A DNA stretch of 64,000 nt from Gracilaria domingensis (GCA_022539475.1 VCMS01000099.1:1-64000); one strand, 5' to 3'; counted from the stretch's first letter, positions 11,893-22,331 are shown. Made by a program: numbers and translations. Notes: generated from the letters alone by a model not told the origin.

Positions 11893-12743
11893 GTAAGTAC
11901 GCGACCAATGGTTCATTTCGTTGCGCCATAGGCTCTAGTTTCGCCTCTTGCGCTACTTTTCAAAAGTAGCGCAAGACGCGAGAAGCTAGAGCCTATAGCG
12001 CAACAAACCAAGTTGGTTTCTTGGCGATCTTGGATCTCTGACTGTTCGGGATAGACGATTCTGGTACTTGGTTGGGACATAGGCTGCTTTCTCGTTTATC
12101 GCATCTTGCGGTATGTTTGCTACATGGGCATTCTTGGTGTCCTTGCTTGTGAGTTCTCGCTTCGACACCTTTCGCGCTTTACGATGATGGTGGGCTGGTA
12201 ATCTAACCGATCCCTTTCCTTCTTCTTCTTCCTTTTGCGAGTTACTAGGTCCTTCGACTTTTCTAGCGCAACGTTTCTGTTCTGTTTCATCAATGGTACG
12301 TTCTATCGCATTTCAAATGTACCCAACGGAGCATTGACTAACTTATGGATACTCTCTGCTTGCGTATACAGGTAAACGACCAATTTCATTTCGTCTCTCA
12401 AGATCGATGTCTGACTGTTCGGGATAGGCGATTCTGGTGCTTGATTGGGACATAGGCTGCTCTTTCGTTTATGGCATCTCGCGGTATGTTTGCTGCATGG
12501 GCATTCTTGGTGTCCTTGCTTGTGAGTTCTCGCTTCGACACCTTTCGCGCTTTACGATGATGGTGGGCTGGTAATCTAACCGATCCCTATCCTTCTTCTT
12601 CTTCCTTTTGCGAGTTACTAGGTCCCTCGACTTTTCTAGCGCAACGTTTCTGTTTTGTTTTATCAATGGTACGTTCCATCGCATTTCAAATGTATCCAAC
12701 GGATCTTTGACTAACTTATGAATACTTTCTGCTTGCGTATAGA
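11893..12743 (+). repeat. Tandem duplication of a ~373-bp unit, first copy split by a hairpin
   Basis: Unit 2 is about 12371-12743, and unit 1 is about 11893-12370. Matching landmarks such as CTGACTGTTCGGGATA are 373 bp apart (12038 and 12411), and long blocks are nearly identical (the part around TTTCGCGCTTTACGATGATG, for example). Relative to unit 2, unit 1 carries an extra hairpin of roughly 100 bp after TTCATTTCGT. No gene is recognised in the unit. A 76-codon minus frame at 12469-12699 is probably incidental. Confidence 0.85.
11903..12020. repeat. Foldback hairpin inserted in duplicated unit 1
   Basis: This is an imperfect palindrome centred near 11960. The inner arms GCGCTACTTTT / AAAAGTAGCGC are perfect, the next segment (GGCTCTAG / CTAGAGCC) pairs with small mismatches, and the outer TTGCGC / GCGCAA extends into ACCAA / TTGGT. 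It is absent from the matching position of the second tandem unit, so it looks like an insertion or a template-switch product. Confidence 0.85.
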
Positions 12744-12790
12744 GGTAAACGGATTTTGATGCGGACGTAGCTCACGAGTTGCAGGTGCAG

Positions 12791-12842
12791 GTTCCTCAAG
12801 TAGGGAACCATGCATCTAGGCATGGTTCCCTACATGAGGAAC
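12791..12842. repeat. Foldback inverted repeat, 23-bp arms
   Basis: Arms 12791-12813 and 12820-12842 match at 22 of 23 positions around a 6-nt loop (ATCTAG). It lies immediately before another hairpin. No gene is seen between here and the retroelement breakpoint. Confidence 0.95.
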
Positions 12843-12843
12843 G

Positions 12844-12876
12844 GAGAGGATGAGGCGCTTCGCGCCTCATCCTCTC
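12844..12876. repeat. Perfect 15-bp hairpin with 3-nt loop
   Basis: GAGAGGATGAGGCGC (12844-12858) pairs perfectly with 12862-12876 around TTC. It abuts the preceding foldback repeat by 1 bp. There is no U-tract, so a terminator role is not indicated. Confidence 0.9.
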
Positions 12877-13241
12877 GAGGTGCGTATTTGTTCTACCGAT
12901 ACCGCACTATGGTGGAGGTGCCCTCTGCGGCATCTTCCGCAGATTGCGCCTACACCCGCTTCATCATGGGGAAATGGTATATGTAATATAGCGAAGTAGT
13001 GGTTAGCAAAAACGGTCGATAGAAGAATAGATACGAATAAAACGGTATGATTTCATAATGGACATCATCTGTACTAGCAACAGTATTCCATGCGTTGCAG
13101 GGTATCATTCCGCAGAAGGTATCGTGTAATGTGCACCTTAATGGAAACTGAACCTAGACTTCGCGAAATACCGTTCAGGTAGCCCTCGACTAAAGAACTA
13201 GCACGAGTGGAAAACCCACCAGTATTTACTGCACAGCGAAT

Positions 13242-13341
13242 CTGGACGACCCAAGCAATTATCTTCAAATTTTGAAATAATTGATCTCGATATTTTTTCA
13301 AAAAATTTACTGGACGACCCTTGCCACTTTCTGGACGACCC
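13242..13341 (-). repeat. Three copies of an 11-bp CTGGACGACCC motif
   Basis: CTGGACGACCC occurs at 13242-13252, 13310-13320 and 13331-13341, in the DNA abutting the retroelement truncation point near 13385. The complementary GGGTCGTCCA recurs at 38692-38701, and GGTCGTCCAT occurs at about 54405 and 54715. This may be the end of another transposon that inserted into the retroelement. Confidence 0.7.
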
Positions 13342-13384
13342 TCGCCAAAAACTAGCATCTGCAAGAGACAGACGTTGCTGGCCA

Positions 13385-16363
13385 GTAAAAGTCCTTCCGT
13401 AAGGTGTAGTACAACTTCCTGCCACCAGGGTGGGCTGACAACTTCGCATGGTGCGACAAATGCAGTACTCGTGACTGAAGTGAGTGCGGAACCACAATCT
13501 GTGGCCTATTTCCGACAGTTCGGATTAGAAATCCTTGGTCGTTCTCGACGAAAGGCAACTGTGCTCCACCGTTTAGACGGCTACGAATCTCCGTACAAAA
13601 ACGGTCGGTGTGCTGCTCCCGGATGAGTTCTTCTGGCTTGATTGGTACGAAAGAGCCCAGTTCGGGTTGCGTGTATGACACGGCTAAAACAGCATCGTAG
13701 ATGTCCCATTCTTCCGATTCTTCATCGGCGTCGCTCGAGCCGTCTTCCGCGAGGAAGCACGGTATCTCCAGATCATCGACTGGCGCAGCTTCAGCCGCTG
13801 TTTCCAAGCGGGACAGTGCATCAGCCTGAGTATTCAGGAGTCCTTTCTTGTAACGGATTTCGAAGTCGAATTCCGACAAGCGAAGTCTCCACCGCATCAA
13901 GCGGCCAGATGGCTCTGCAATAGAGAGTAGCCAGCGCAAGGCCGAATGATCGGTATGAACAATGAAGTGAGTTCCCGTAAGATAGGGCCGCAGTGTCTGC
14001 AGTGCCCAGACAACTGCCAAGCACTCCTTCTCGGACACCGAGTAATTCCTCTCGTGAACGTCGAGGCTTCGTGACCAATACCCAATGGCAATCGTTCGCC
14101 ATCTTCGGTGGTCTGGAACAGTGCGCAGCCAACTTGATAGTCGCTCGCGTCCGTATCGATGGCATACGGCAAACCAGCCCTGGGTAGGGATAGGACGGGT
14201 GGCGATGTCACCCCGTCAACAAGCGACGAAAAAGCCGCAGACGTGCGGTCGTCGAACGTTTCCAGGTTGACTGGCTGTCCCTTGCGAAGAAGCTCGTTAA
14301 GAGGTGCCGCGATATCCGCAGAGTTCGGAATGAAGCGGCGATAAACGTTGCACAAGCCGAGAAAAGATCGGAGTTTAGTCTGCGTCCTCGGATGCTTAGC
14401 CTCTTTGAGGGATTTCACGCGTACTTCGTCAATCGAAAGCCGTCCAGGACGGATAACATGGCCGAGATACCTGACGGTTTCGGTAAAGAACTCACACTTC
14501 TTGAGCTTAAGCGTAATGCCTGCATCGCGTAGGATTCGCATCATATCCCGTACGTGGGTCAGATGCTCGTCCAGGTTGCTGGAGTAGACAATAATGTCAT
14601 CCAGGTAAACCAGGCAAGTCTTCTACTTGAAGCGGGCAAGCAAAATGTCCACAGCACGTTGAAATGTGGCTGGCGCGTTCGTTAACCCAAAGGGCATCCG
14701 ATTGAATCGGTACAATCCTTCATGACAGACGAAGGCTGTCTTGTCACGATCCTCAGCCCTTACGGGAACTTGCCAATAGCCCCAATTCGCGTCTAGGGTT
14801 GTGAACAATTTCGCGTCGCCCAATGAATCGATGCATTCATCCATTTGTGGGATAGGATACACATCCTTGACCGTAGCCGCGTTCAACTTGCGGTAGTCGA
14901 TGCAAAATCGCCAAGACCCATCAGCTTTGGGCGCGAGCACCACCGGCGATGCCCATGGTGACTGAGCCGGCTCAATAACTCCAGCGCGGAGCATTTTCTC
15001 AACTTGAGCTTTCTCCTCTTCCCGAGCTGACGGTCCTGCCTTGTAAGGGTGCTGGGAAATGGGCCGTGTATTCGGTAGCAAATCAATCCGATGTTCGGTA
15101 ATACCAATCTTCCCGAGGGAACCATCCCACATGGGCGTGAACTCTTTGAGCATATGCCGCAATTTATCGCGGTGAGTCTCTGGGACATGACTGAAGTCCA
15201 GAGACTCAAGCTCCTGTACTGCCTTATCCTTCGTGTCAGCAGCACTCAGGTCCTTATCATTTCTGTCCGACGAGGTCGGCATCGCTTCCTTTGACAGGCT
15301 GCGGTTATTCGCATCCGACGAAGTCGGCGTAGCATCTCCCGACGAACTGTTCGGTCCAGTATTCGGTTCAGAATTGTTCCGTTCCGCCTCCCCCTCCTCA
15401 GGTTCGAGGATACCGAGGACTTCGGCCATAGAAACCTGAGTAGGCACTATAGCCGCAGGGTGCGGGAGCAGTGATCCAATAACTTGGCTCCTAATCAACC
15501 GTTGAGAAAAACGGCTGAAGTTCGCAAGCAGCACCTGAAAAGGCTTCTCGGGTTCGACGAAAACGATCCCATTCGCCAGGGCGAGCTGATGCTTCTCCTG
15601 CAACGCAGGCAACGGTTGCACCGTTTGTAAGCCACACTGTGGAGATGTTACAGTAACCCAGACCTGCGATTCGGGCGGGATGCAAATAGACCGAGCTACT
15701 CGGAGCTTTGTAGACTTCCGTTCATCGGCGGTGGGCTCCTGCGCAGCAGGCAATGGTACTTGCTTCTTCAAAGCCCTTCTAAGGGGACGCCGAACGATCG
15801 GTACGCTCGTGCCGTCTTCCATTTCGACGGTTCTTGCCCGCGGTCGAATTGATTCGACGAAGCGGTCACAGAAGTCACATCCCAAGATAACGGGCGCTGC
15901 TTGCAAACCAAGAAATCGAGCTTCACCACGTAGCGGCCGAGCCTGACGAGCAGGTCGATAACTCCCACTGTCGAAAGTGGCCGATTGTTCGCATCGGCAA
16001 TGTCAACAAGCGGCGCAGCGCGAATACGAGACCGCAGATGCGGCGGAATGAGCGATTGAACCAAAACGTTTGGACCAGCGCCTGTATCCAGGACAGACTA
16101 CTGCCGAACCATATACTGGTCGGAAACACCTAGGTCGGCGTAAACTTTGTAGTTCCGTTTCGCCATGACCAGGACTCTATCCGGGGACCGGCTATTCTTA
16201 GACCGTATCCACGGGCGACGCAAGACACCAAGGTGCTCAGAGTCGACGTCTGTAGTGGCCATTTTCCTCGAAAGGATTGTGACCGGGGAGCGAGGCTTCT
16301 CAGCCTCAGGCGCACGAAACCCCGTCGCTGGGGGCGCCTCTCCATTGCTGGAGGCTCCCTTGC
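13385..16363 (-). pseudogene. pol: Broken pol polyprotein (protease-RT-RNase H-partial integrase)
   Basis: The protease DTGA active site is near 16080, directly after an in-frame TAG (16098-16100). The frame changes once around 15900, within the protease, before LGCDF. The RT domain follows in the 14623-15906 frame: an FCIDYRKLN motif, TTLDANWGYWQVP, and FNRMPFGLTNAPATFQR. It is cut by a TAG at 14620-14622, just ahead of the YLDD catalytic motif (LVYLDDIIVYS). A one-base frame change near 14082 separates RT from the RNase H part (YSVSEKECLAVVWAL, HTDHSALRWLL, then NTQADALSR). The integrase zinc-finger region (HHAKLSAHPG, YYTLRKDFYWPA) is the last recognisable piece. At least two nonsense codons, two frameshifts and the 3' truncation make this copy non-autonomous. 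Confidence 0.85.
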
Positions 16364-18373
16364 TCAGTTTTTCTGAGCGTCGCCGCCAATCTGCGGAGGT
16401 TGCGATTCCGCAGGGGCGGCTACAGTTCCACCATTTGATGGCACCGTTTCCTGGCTTCCAGGCTGAGTCTCCGCCTTCGCACGAAGGTACGATTTGTCGG
16501 GAACACGTTCCCGCTCGGCGGGCGTTAACGACTCATACTGAGGCACTATCTTCGCCATATCCCGTATGGGCATTAAGCAATTCGGAGCGATGTGCCCTGG
16601 CCTGTAACAGGTATGACAAATAAGGTGACGAAGAAGATCCGCGTTGGGCGGTCGGCGCTCCTGTCGAGGAGCATACGGGTCCCTCCATCCAGGGCGTTGG
16701 CTTCGATATCCGCCAGAGTGCGGCACGGGCAATGCCGGGAGTTGACGTCCGGCGTACAGAGCGGGATCTACGCCGACTGTAGACTGCTCCGTCGTCGACG
16801 GCAATTCCGAACTCGGCATTGAACCATCGTCCTGTAACAGGTGTAGGTTATCATAGCCCCCTTGAACAGAACCTCGCGAGTGAGGCAGTGAGGAGTCTCG
16901 GCCTTCTACATGAAGGAGTCGGCGCGTGCGCGTCTTGATACCAGCGCGTGCTCGAGCTGCATCTCCCTCAGCTTGGGCAAATTGAACGAGTTCCAGATAG
17001 GTAATCCGGCGTTTGTTCTCCCGATAATGGGCTACCAACGTCCGAATTGATCGGCCCAGTCCATCAACAAACATCGTACACCGCTCAGCTGCGGAGAACA
17101 CGTTGCCACATCTGTGGAAAGCCTTATTGTGGCCGGTCGAATAAACGGTTTCCGACTCTTCGGCTCCTTGCTTCGTGTCTCGCAGCGCGAGTATAGCACC
17201 TTGTATCGCATTGCCTGTCGCGTAAGAGCGCAGGAGATATTGTACCGCTTCCGGCCAGCACGTAACTCCTCCTTCGGAGGGGCGAGACGACTCAGGAACC
17301 GAACTGAATTGATCTTCGGCTACACCCGTCAAAAAGTACGGCAACGCGATGTAGGCCTGTGCCTCACTCATCCGAAGTACATCGGCTTCCGCTACGAAGC
17401 GGCTAAGAAAATCCAAGACAAGAATTGGATCTTCCCCAGAGAACTTGTGGGGCTTTAGCGTGAGCTCCATTTGTCGGAGATGATTTCGCACTTTGCCAGT
17501 CCCACGTGGGGTCCTCTGTGGCGTCGTGTCATCAAGCCCATAATATCGGTACGATAGCAGCTTCCGATACAGTAAGTTTGTCGGCTTCAATTCCTTCAAT
17601 CCGAGGTGTCTCCGTCCTTTCGTACGGCCTCGTACAACACCAGAGGTGGCTTCAGTAGCCCGCGAACGGGATGCACGAGAGCGACAGCGCTCTTCCGCGC
17701 TGTCCGAAGAGTGGGTAGACGATCCCTTTTTAGGGGCCTCCTCGTCAGAAGAGGATGAAGAAGACGAGTCACACTCGACCTTGACCTTCTTCTTTGCCGG
17801 GCGATCCCGGGAACGGCGCCAGTGCTGAGAACCCTCAGAAACCGGGGCTCCCGGCGCAGCAGCATCAGATATGATGATTTGCTCGACCGTCTCCAGACGG
17901 GTAGCCAGGCGGTCCAGGCGTACAGAAGCCTGCTCGTGCAGGGCAGCCGACACCTGTCGGTGTTCCATAATCTGGTTGACATCAGACCGTAAAACACGGA
18001 CGTCGCTCGAAACATCCCGGACACCGGCTTCATCGAGCCGTTGCCGGAGTTTCGTAATATCCCGGATGAGGCCCACTTGGGAGTTCTGCAGGATGCGAAC
18101 CTGAGCGTCTAATTCACGGAGGGTATACTCGTCGGACCGCGACGACATAACGTCAACCGCTGCGGCGGCATCAGCCGCAGGTGCGGTCTCGGTTGGCCCA
18201 CGAGTGGGTGGGGTCCCGTTATCAGAACGGCGGCCACGGGAAGCCGGTTTCGGGTCGCCATTGCCTGGGACCTCCAGTGCGTCCTTCGGCAACGGAGGCA
18301 AACTTGCCGGCAAGCCGGACGAACCGGGCACAGAAGCGGCACGTGGCGCGCTACTCCTGCGACGGGACGACAT
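16364..18373 (-). CDS. gag: Gag protein of the Ty3/gypsy element
   Basis: 669 codons, fully open. The N-terminus is Ser/Pro/Arg-rich and disordered. A likely coiled coil follows at about 85-165 (heptad-like DAQVRILQNSQVG, SVRLDRLATRLETVEQII). Next is a Ser/Glu/Arg-rich linker, then a capsid-like core around 290-440 (LKPHKFSGEDPILVLDFLSRF, ending near FVDGLGRSIRTLVAHYRENK). A CCHC zinc knuckle, CHTCYRPGHIAPNC, lies near the C-terminus and should bind genomic RNA. The TGA stop overlaps a pol reading frame in -1, where a Pro/Glu-rich linker runs on toward the protease. Gag stays intact while pol is broken. Confidence 0.8.
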   Translation of the reverse strand: MSSRRRSSAPRAASVPGSSGLPASLPPLPKDALEVPGNGDPKPASRGRRSDNGTPPTRGPTETAPAADAAAAVDVMSSRSDEYTLRELDAQVRILQNSQVGLIRDITKLRQRLDEAGVRDVSSDVRVLRSDVNQIMEHRQVSAALHEQASVRLDRLATRLETVEQIIISDAAAPGAPVSEGSQHWRRSRDRPAKKKVKVECDSSSSSSSDEEAPKKGSSTHSSDSAEERCRSRASRSRATEATSGVVRGRTKGRRHLGLKELKPTNLLYRKLLSYRYYGLDDTTPQRTPRGTGKVRNHLRQMELTLKPHKFSGEDPILVLDFLSRFVAEADVLRMSEAQAYIALPYFLTGVAEDQFSSVPESSRPSEGGVTCWPEAVQYLLRSYATGNAIQGAILALRDTKQGAEESETVYSTGHNKAFHRCGNVFSAAERCTMFVDGLGRSIRTLVAHYRENKRRITYLELVQFAQAEGDAARARAGIKTRTRRLLHVEGRDSSLPHSRGSVQGGYDNLHLLQDDGSMPSSELPSTTEQSTVGVDPALYAGRQLPALPVPHSGGYRSQRPGWRDPYAPRQERRPPNADLLRHLICHTCYRPGHIAPNCLMPIRDMAKIVPQYESLTPAERERVPDKSYLRAKAETQPGSQETVPSNGGTVAAPAESQPPQIGGDAQKN

Positions 18374-19338
18374 CGTTCACCGACACAGTCGGCCAATTGG
18401 CAACCAAAACAACTTCCGAAAACGGACAATGAGAGAACCGTAAGAACGGATATTCCCAACTATCTGGGCTCCAAACAAACGAACCAGTTTCAACAATTGT
18501 TGGCCAATAAAGCCGAATCTAGGTCGGGAGACCAGTTTGTGATGCAAACCCTCGACGGGGAAAAACAACAAGCCGCGTCGCGGACGAGCACCTCAGGGTG
18601 TCCAGGCCCTGCTCCCTGTGAAGGGCAGTCGAGTGGCAGAACCCTCCGATAGGGCCAACGCGAGCCGGGTGTAAATCCGGGTGGCCCCGATCTGGGCGTG
18701 CAGTCGGCGGTAGAAGGGGTAGAATCAGCGTAGATATCCGGATGGTTCCGGCGAGCCACAGCGAGTGGGGGTATCCAGCCCAACGGTATGGGACGACAAA
18801 AGATCAACAAACGAGCCGCACTGCGAAGCACTGACTCGCAATAAGCGGGAAAACTTCCGAGACAAATGGGACAAACCTACAATGTAGGGCAGAGTAGCGA
18901 AAGCCGTAAGACGGAAATGAAAACAATAAAATAGATAAGAAAAGTGCCGTGACGACGGGTTAGTACTCCTCAGGGACGGAGGTTGGTTGATCAGCGCGGA
19001 ATTGCGCCGGTATTCCCCAGGATGGGGCTTGTGACCGTGCGCAAGCGGCAAGAAGATCAGAGCCAAAGGCCTCGTTGAGGTTTACTTCCCGTACAGTGGC
19101 GGCAAGTGCCGCCACTTATATACGGCACTTGAAAATATCCATTAAAATATCTAACCATCCGGCGATGCCGGCCAATACACTACAGGTGTGCACCCGTGGC
19201 AGGTTTGCCACGGCGCACCCGCTATCGGGCCAACTTGGCACACGTGTGCAGAAATACTACCCTTCCTAGGCATACCCCAAAATAGGGCCACTATCACAGT
19301 AGCCTCTGATAACCTGAGGTGTCGAAGCCGGTAACGGA
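18374..19338. other. Retroelement leader / LTR candidate, hairpin-rich
   Basis: No ORF is supported. On the minus strand there is a TATA-like element near 19112 and several short hairpins at 19085-19230 (GTGGCAGGTTTGCCAC, CCGGCGATGCCGG). It probably contains the 5' LTR and leader of the gypsy element. LTR ends cannot be placed from a single copy. Confidence 0.4.
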
Positions 19339-19686
19339 TCAACAAACTATGAAAAGCACCTCGGTGCATCCCCACAAAAGGGCGTTTTGCTCTACAGCCT
19401 CGACGGTACCTGTCGCCAACCGGGGAAGCAACATAGTCACACGTATCATCATGTCAATCGAAAGCTTCACTTCGACGTCATATAAGCCACTTTTAGAGGT
19501 CGTTCTAGAAGCATGGTCATCCTCATCTCGATTCGGGGTATCGGCTTCGTTGGCAGTTTCGACTGCCTCCAAATCCAAAACACTTTCCGCTGGCGGTGGT
19601 GATGGTTCCAGGCTGGAGGCACCAGGACTAGAGTCGTCCGTCATCGCTGCGATTTGTTCGGTTACGGTCAGCTTCTTGTCACTCAT
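19339..19686 (-). CDS. Unrecognised acidic ORF, 115 aa
   Basis: The frame is open from 19731, but the start at 19686 (MSDKKLTV) is preferred because a TATATAAG element lies about 60 bp upstream (minus strand, around 19739-19746). The first half is acidic and disordered (SSLEPSPPPAES, ADTPNRDEDD). The second half is more structured-looking (YDVEVKLSIDMMIRVTMLL). It lies downstream of a second unknown ORF on the same strand and upstream of the gypsy leader. It matches no family I know. It could be an accessory ORF of a mobile element or an orphan gene. Confidence 0.35.
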   Translation of the reverse strand: MSDKKLTVTEQIAAMTDDSSPGASSLEPSPPPAESVLDLEAVETANEADTPNRDEDDHASRTTSKSGLYDVEVKLSIDMMIRVTMLLPRLATGTVEAVEQNALLWGCTEVLFIVC

Positions 19687-19811
19687 GGTGAGTTGGAACG
19701 ACCGATGCGATGTCCAAACTGGTCCGAGCAATAGGTCACTTATATAACAAAGCCAGAGAGAAGCCCTGATGGAGGCATCATCCGCGACGGACCCAAGACC
19801 CCGTTAGCATG

Positions 19812-20327
19812 CTATCTCAGGAGAAGCTCTTCACAAATGAAGGCCACCTTAACGCATCTATACCAGAAGCCTCCGTCTACCGCCCCACACTGCCGAAGGA
19901 TGAACGAGTACGCGAAGTGACTATTCAATCTAATCGATGATGCGAGACTCAAGAGCCTCACCAAGCGCATGATGTCACTTTCGGGGACCTGGATTCCGAC
20001 TGAGACACTGAACGACACGCGCAACCCCAGCAACACTCCACGTAGATAGACCGTTGGCAGACGGCTGACCAGGATGCCCAGCACATTATCAACGAAATCG
20101 AAAGAGACGACCCCTCCGGCGACGTCACGCAGTATTGCTTCAAATTCACCCATTAGCATTGGCGACCAAGTGATGTCTGGAACCGCCCCGTATGAAGACG
20201 AGAAGCGATCCATGACCTCTGAAACTTCATCACTAATCGGTGAGCTGCCAGCCAGGGAGAGGTATTCGGGGTCGACAGTGACGGCTTTAGCAACGGATGC
20301 TTCAACGTTCGGCGTGACCAATGACAT
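19812..20327 (-). CDS. Unrecognised ORF, 171 aa
   Basis: Starts at ATG 20327 (MSLVTPNVEA) and ends at 19812. It has balanced composition with hydrophobic, helix-like segments (FVDNVLGILVSRLPTVYLRGVLLGL, read in parts; SDIMRLVRLLSLASS) and no obvious membrane-spanning stretch. The base composition and regular amino-acid use look coding. It is followed after about 80 bp by the acidic ORF at 19339-19686. No family is recognised. Its closeness to the gypsy leader suggests a mobile-element accessory protein, but this is inference only. Confidence 0.4.
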   Translation of the reverse strand: MSLVTPNVEASVAKAVTVDPEYLSLAGSSPISDEVSEVMDRFSSSYGAVPDITWSPMLMGEFEAILRDVAGGVVSFDFVDNVLGILVSRLPTVYLRGVLLGLRVSFSVSVGIQVPESDIMRLVRLLSLASSIRLNSHFAYSFILRQCGAVDGGFWYRCVKVAFICEELLLR

Positions 20328-22331
20328 GGCTTCGATCGTAATCCTTCAATCCTGATGAACAACGCGAGTCACCACAAAGCAAACAGGACCTTCATAGTTG
20401 ACAATAACCGCCAAGGATATACACTGCTGCAGAAAAAGAGCAGAAGAAAAGAGCGTCGACCGCGACCTCAAGATGGCATCTGGTAGCACGAACGAACACA
20501 TTAACACCCCAATGTGACTATGCCCAAGAGACCCCCTCATATGACTGAAGCACCAGGTCACCAACGACCAAACATCGACCTACATAATAAAGGATTGTAA
20601 GTCGAAATCACTACATGCTATGGATGCTGAGCAGCACTAGGTTATTTATAACTAGAGCGTGAGCAAGTTACAACTTAAAGTATACGAACCACCAAAATTG
20701 TAGATATAAACCTCCGAGTTCGAGGCTTCACAGTCAACGCAACTAAGGCAGGCCACTTCTCCCCTCACGACGAACCCCCAATCTTCTCTCATCCCTTTCT
20801 CTCTCTGTCGTCGACCCTCTCTTTTGGCATCCTCACTTTCCTTTAGCACGGTCGGTGCCTCCCTGTCATTGATTTAATCCTCCTTCTTTTTCTTCTCTCT
20901 ACGGGCGGCTCGGTCGCCCGTGTTTCTCTTTAAAGTTGTAGTGTGTAGTTCTATGTTTGGTTGGTGTGCACACTGCGATAGTTGTCATCTTACCGACGTC
21001 CTTGTTCCCCCTAAGAATGTGGAACGTGCGGGGCATTTATTAACTGCTTGGCTTGCGTCTCTGTCGTCGGTTGCTGGTTTCGCTTGGACATTGGGACTGG
21101 CCGCCTTGCTTTAGTTCTGTTGTTCGGCAGTTGCCTTTATCGCTGAGCTACCGTATTATTTTTCGCCGTGTAGGCTGGTACTCTCTGGCATTTGTTGTGT
21201 TGCTCTCCTTGGGTTTGTCACCACCCGCGGCGTTCCGTCGGATTACGAATAATGGCGTCCACAGAACAGTTAGGTGTACGTGTACCGTGCAGGATGTTGA
21301 AACCCTACGTACGCTTGGTATGATTGGTCAGTGGTCTGACGTGACGTCAGTGACGTCGGCGACGTGGTGTCGATTCGGCACTTGCCGGTCGTAGGCCATC
21401 GCTGCAAAGCTGCTGCTGCTGGCAACGCCGCCGTCGATGGCATCGTCCTCCGCTCCCGGCCGCGGGTGCGCGAACGTCGTGACGGCAATGGCGTAGCACG
21501 CCGTGAACTATACCATTTTCGTGATCACCAGCTCCAGCTCCAGCTAGTCTTTGCTTCATTTCAAACGTTTGTCAGCTGCCCCAGCCCGCCATATCTCATT
21601 GTAGAACATCTTTAGCCAACTTTGCCAACCTTCACATCACCCGTGTAGCCGCCGTGATTAATATCAGTTTGCGCGTTTCTGATTGCGAGATCATCTCGCG
21701 AGTCGCGGCCAGTCGCGATCATCGCACAACGAAGCACAACAGCGGGACCTAAAATGCGCCAGTGCGTGCGACTGGGATGTATCTTCTTCAAGTGATCACC
21801 GGAAATGTTTGTGTCAGCACGTCATTGCGGACAAGTGACTATGATGCCTTCGTGGCGCCAAGTGGGTGCTTGCGCGTTGCTTTGAAGCCACTTTTTCGAG
21901 TTCCCGGCGACGCGGCGTTCGCCAGCTCCTAGGACCTCGGGTGATGAGTCATCAGAAGTGTGTGCCGGATGCGCCGCAGCGCTGAGCCTCAGGTCCTGAC
22001 TGTCTCGCCGTTTGCCCCAAAACACAGACGAGTCTAAATGGAGCGCTGGCACCGAAGCCGCTTTCGCCCGTTTTCACTTTGTGAATATTTGAACACGTGA
22101 ACGGACTGGTCAGTCACAAGGTGCCGACAGTACTGGATAAGCTGTTACGTAGTTTGGTCATGAGAACTGAAAACTGTCGCTCCGCTGGAACGCAACCGGT
22201 GCATCGCCATGCTAGAGTTACACTACTTTAAGAGAGTGCTGCAGCAGCGTAGCACGCAGACCTTCTGGGCTAAGAAAGAGGACACCAAAGACAAGTGAAC
22301 AGCGAGTTTACGACACTATTCTTTTGTTGAC
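20328..22331. other. Intergenic upstream of ankyrin gene, with ACGT-core cluster
   Basis: No gene is recognised. A hairpin ACGGGCGGCTCGGTCGCCCGT lies near 20900. A cluster of four ACGT cores in 30 bp (21337-21366, TGACGTGACGTCAGTGACGTC and the following CGACGTGG) looks like bZIP binding sites, about 1 kb upstream of the ankyrin start. Confidence 0.4.

Larger units (their letters stand above)
13385..19130 (-). mobile_element. Ty3/gypsy LTR retrotransposon, truncated
   Basis: Minus-strand order: a probable leader or LTR region (19130-18374), gag (18373-16364), then pol with protease, reverse transcriptase, RNase H and the integrase H2C2 zinc finger. The sequence stops matching in the middle of the finger region near 13385. 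No integrase catalytic core and no 3' LTR are present. A TATA-like TATATAAG lies on the minus strand around 19112, next to a GGCGGCAAGTGCCGCC palindrome (about 19089-19104), and could be the LTR promoter. Without a second LTR the boundary cannot be set. Protease, RT and RNase H order is that of Ty3/gypsy (Metaviridae-type) elements. Confidence 0.85.

Noticed and set aside
18748-18758. Possible tRNA-Asp-like primer-binding site (CCGGCGAGCCA on plus strand) for the gypsy element
   Set aside because: Only 11 nt match an imagined tRNA end, the preceding bases do not look like an LTR end (no CA), and no local tRNA supports it.
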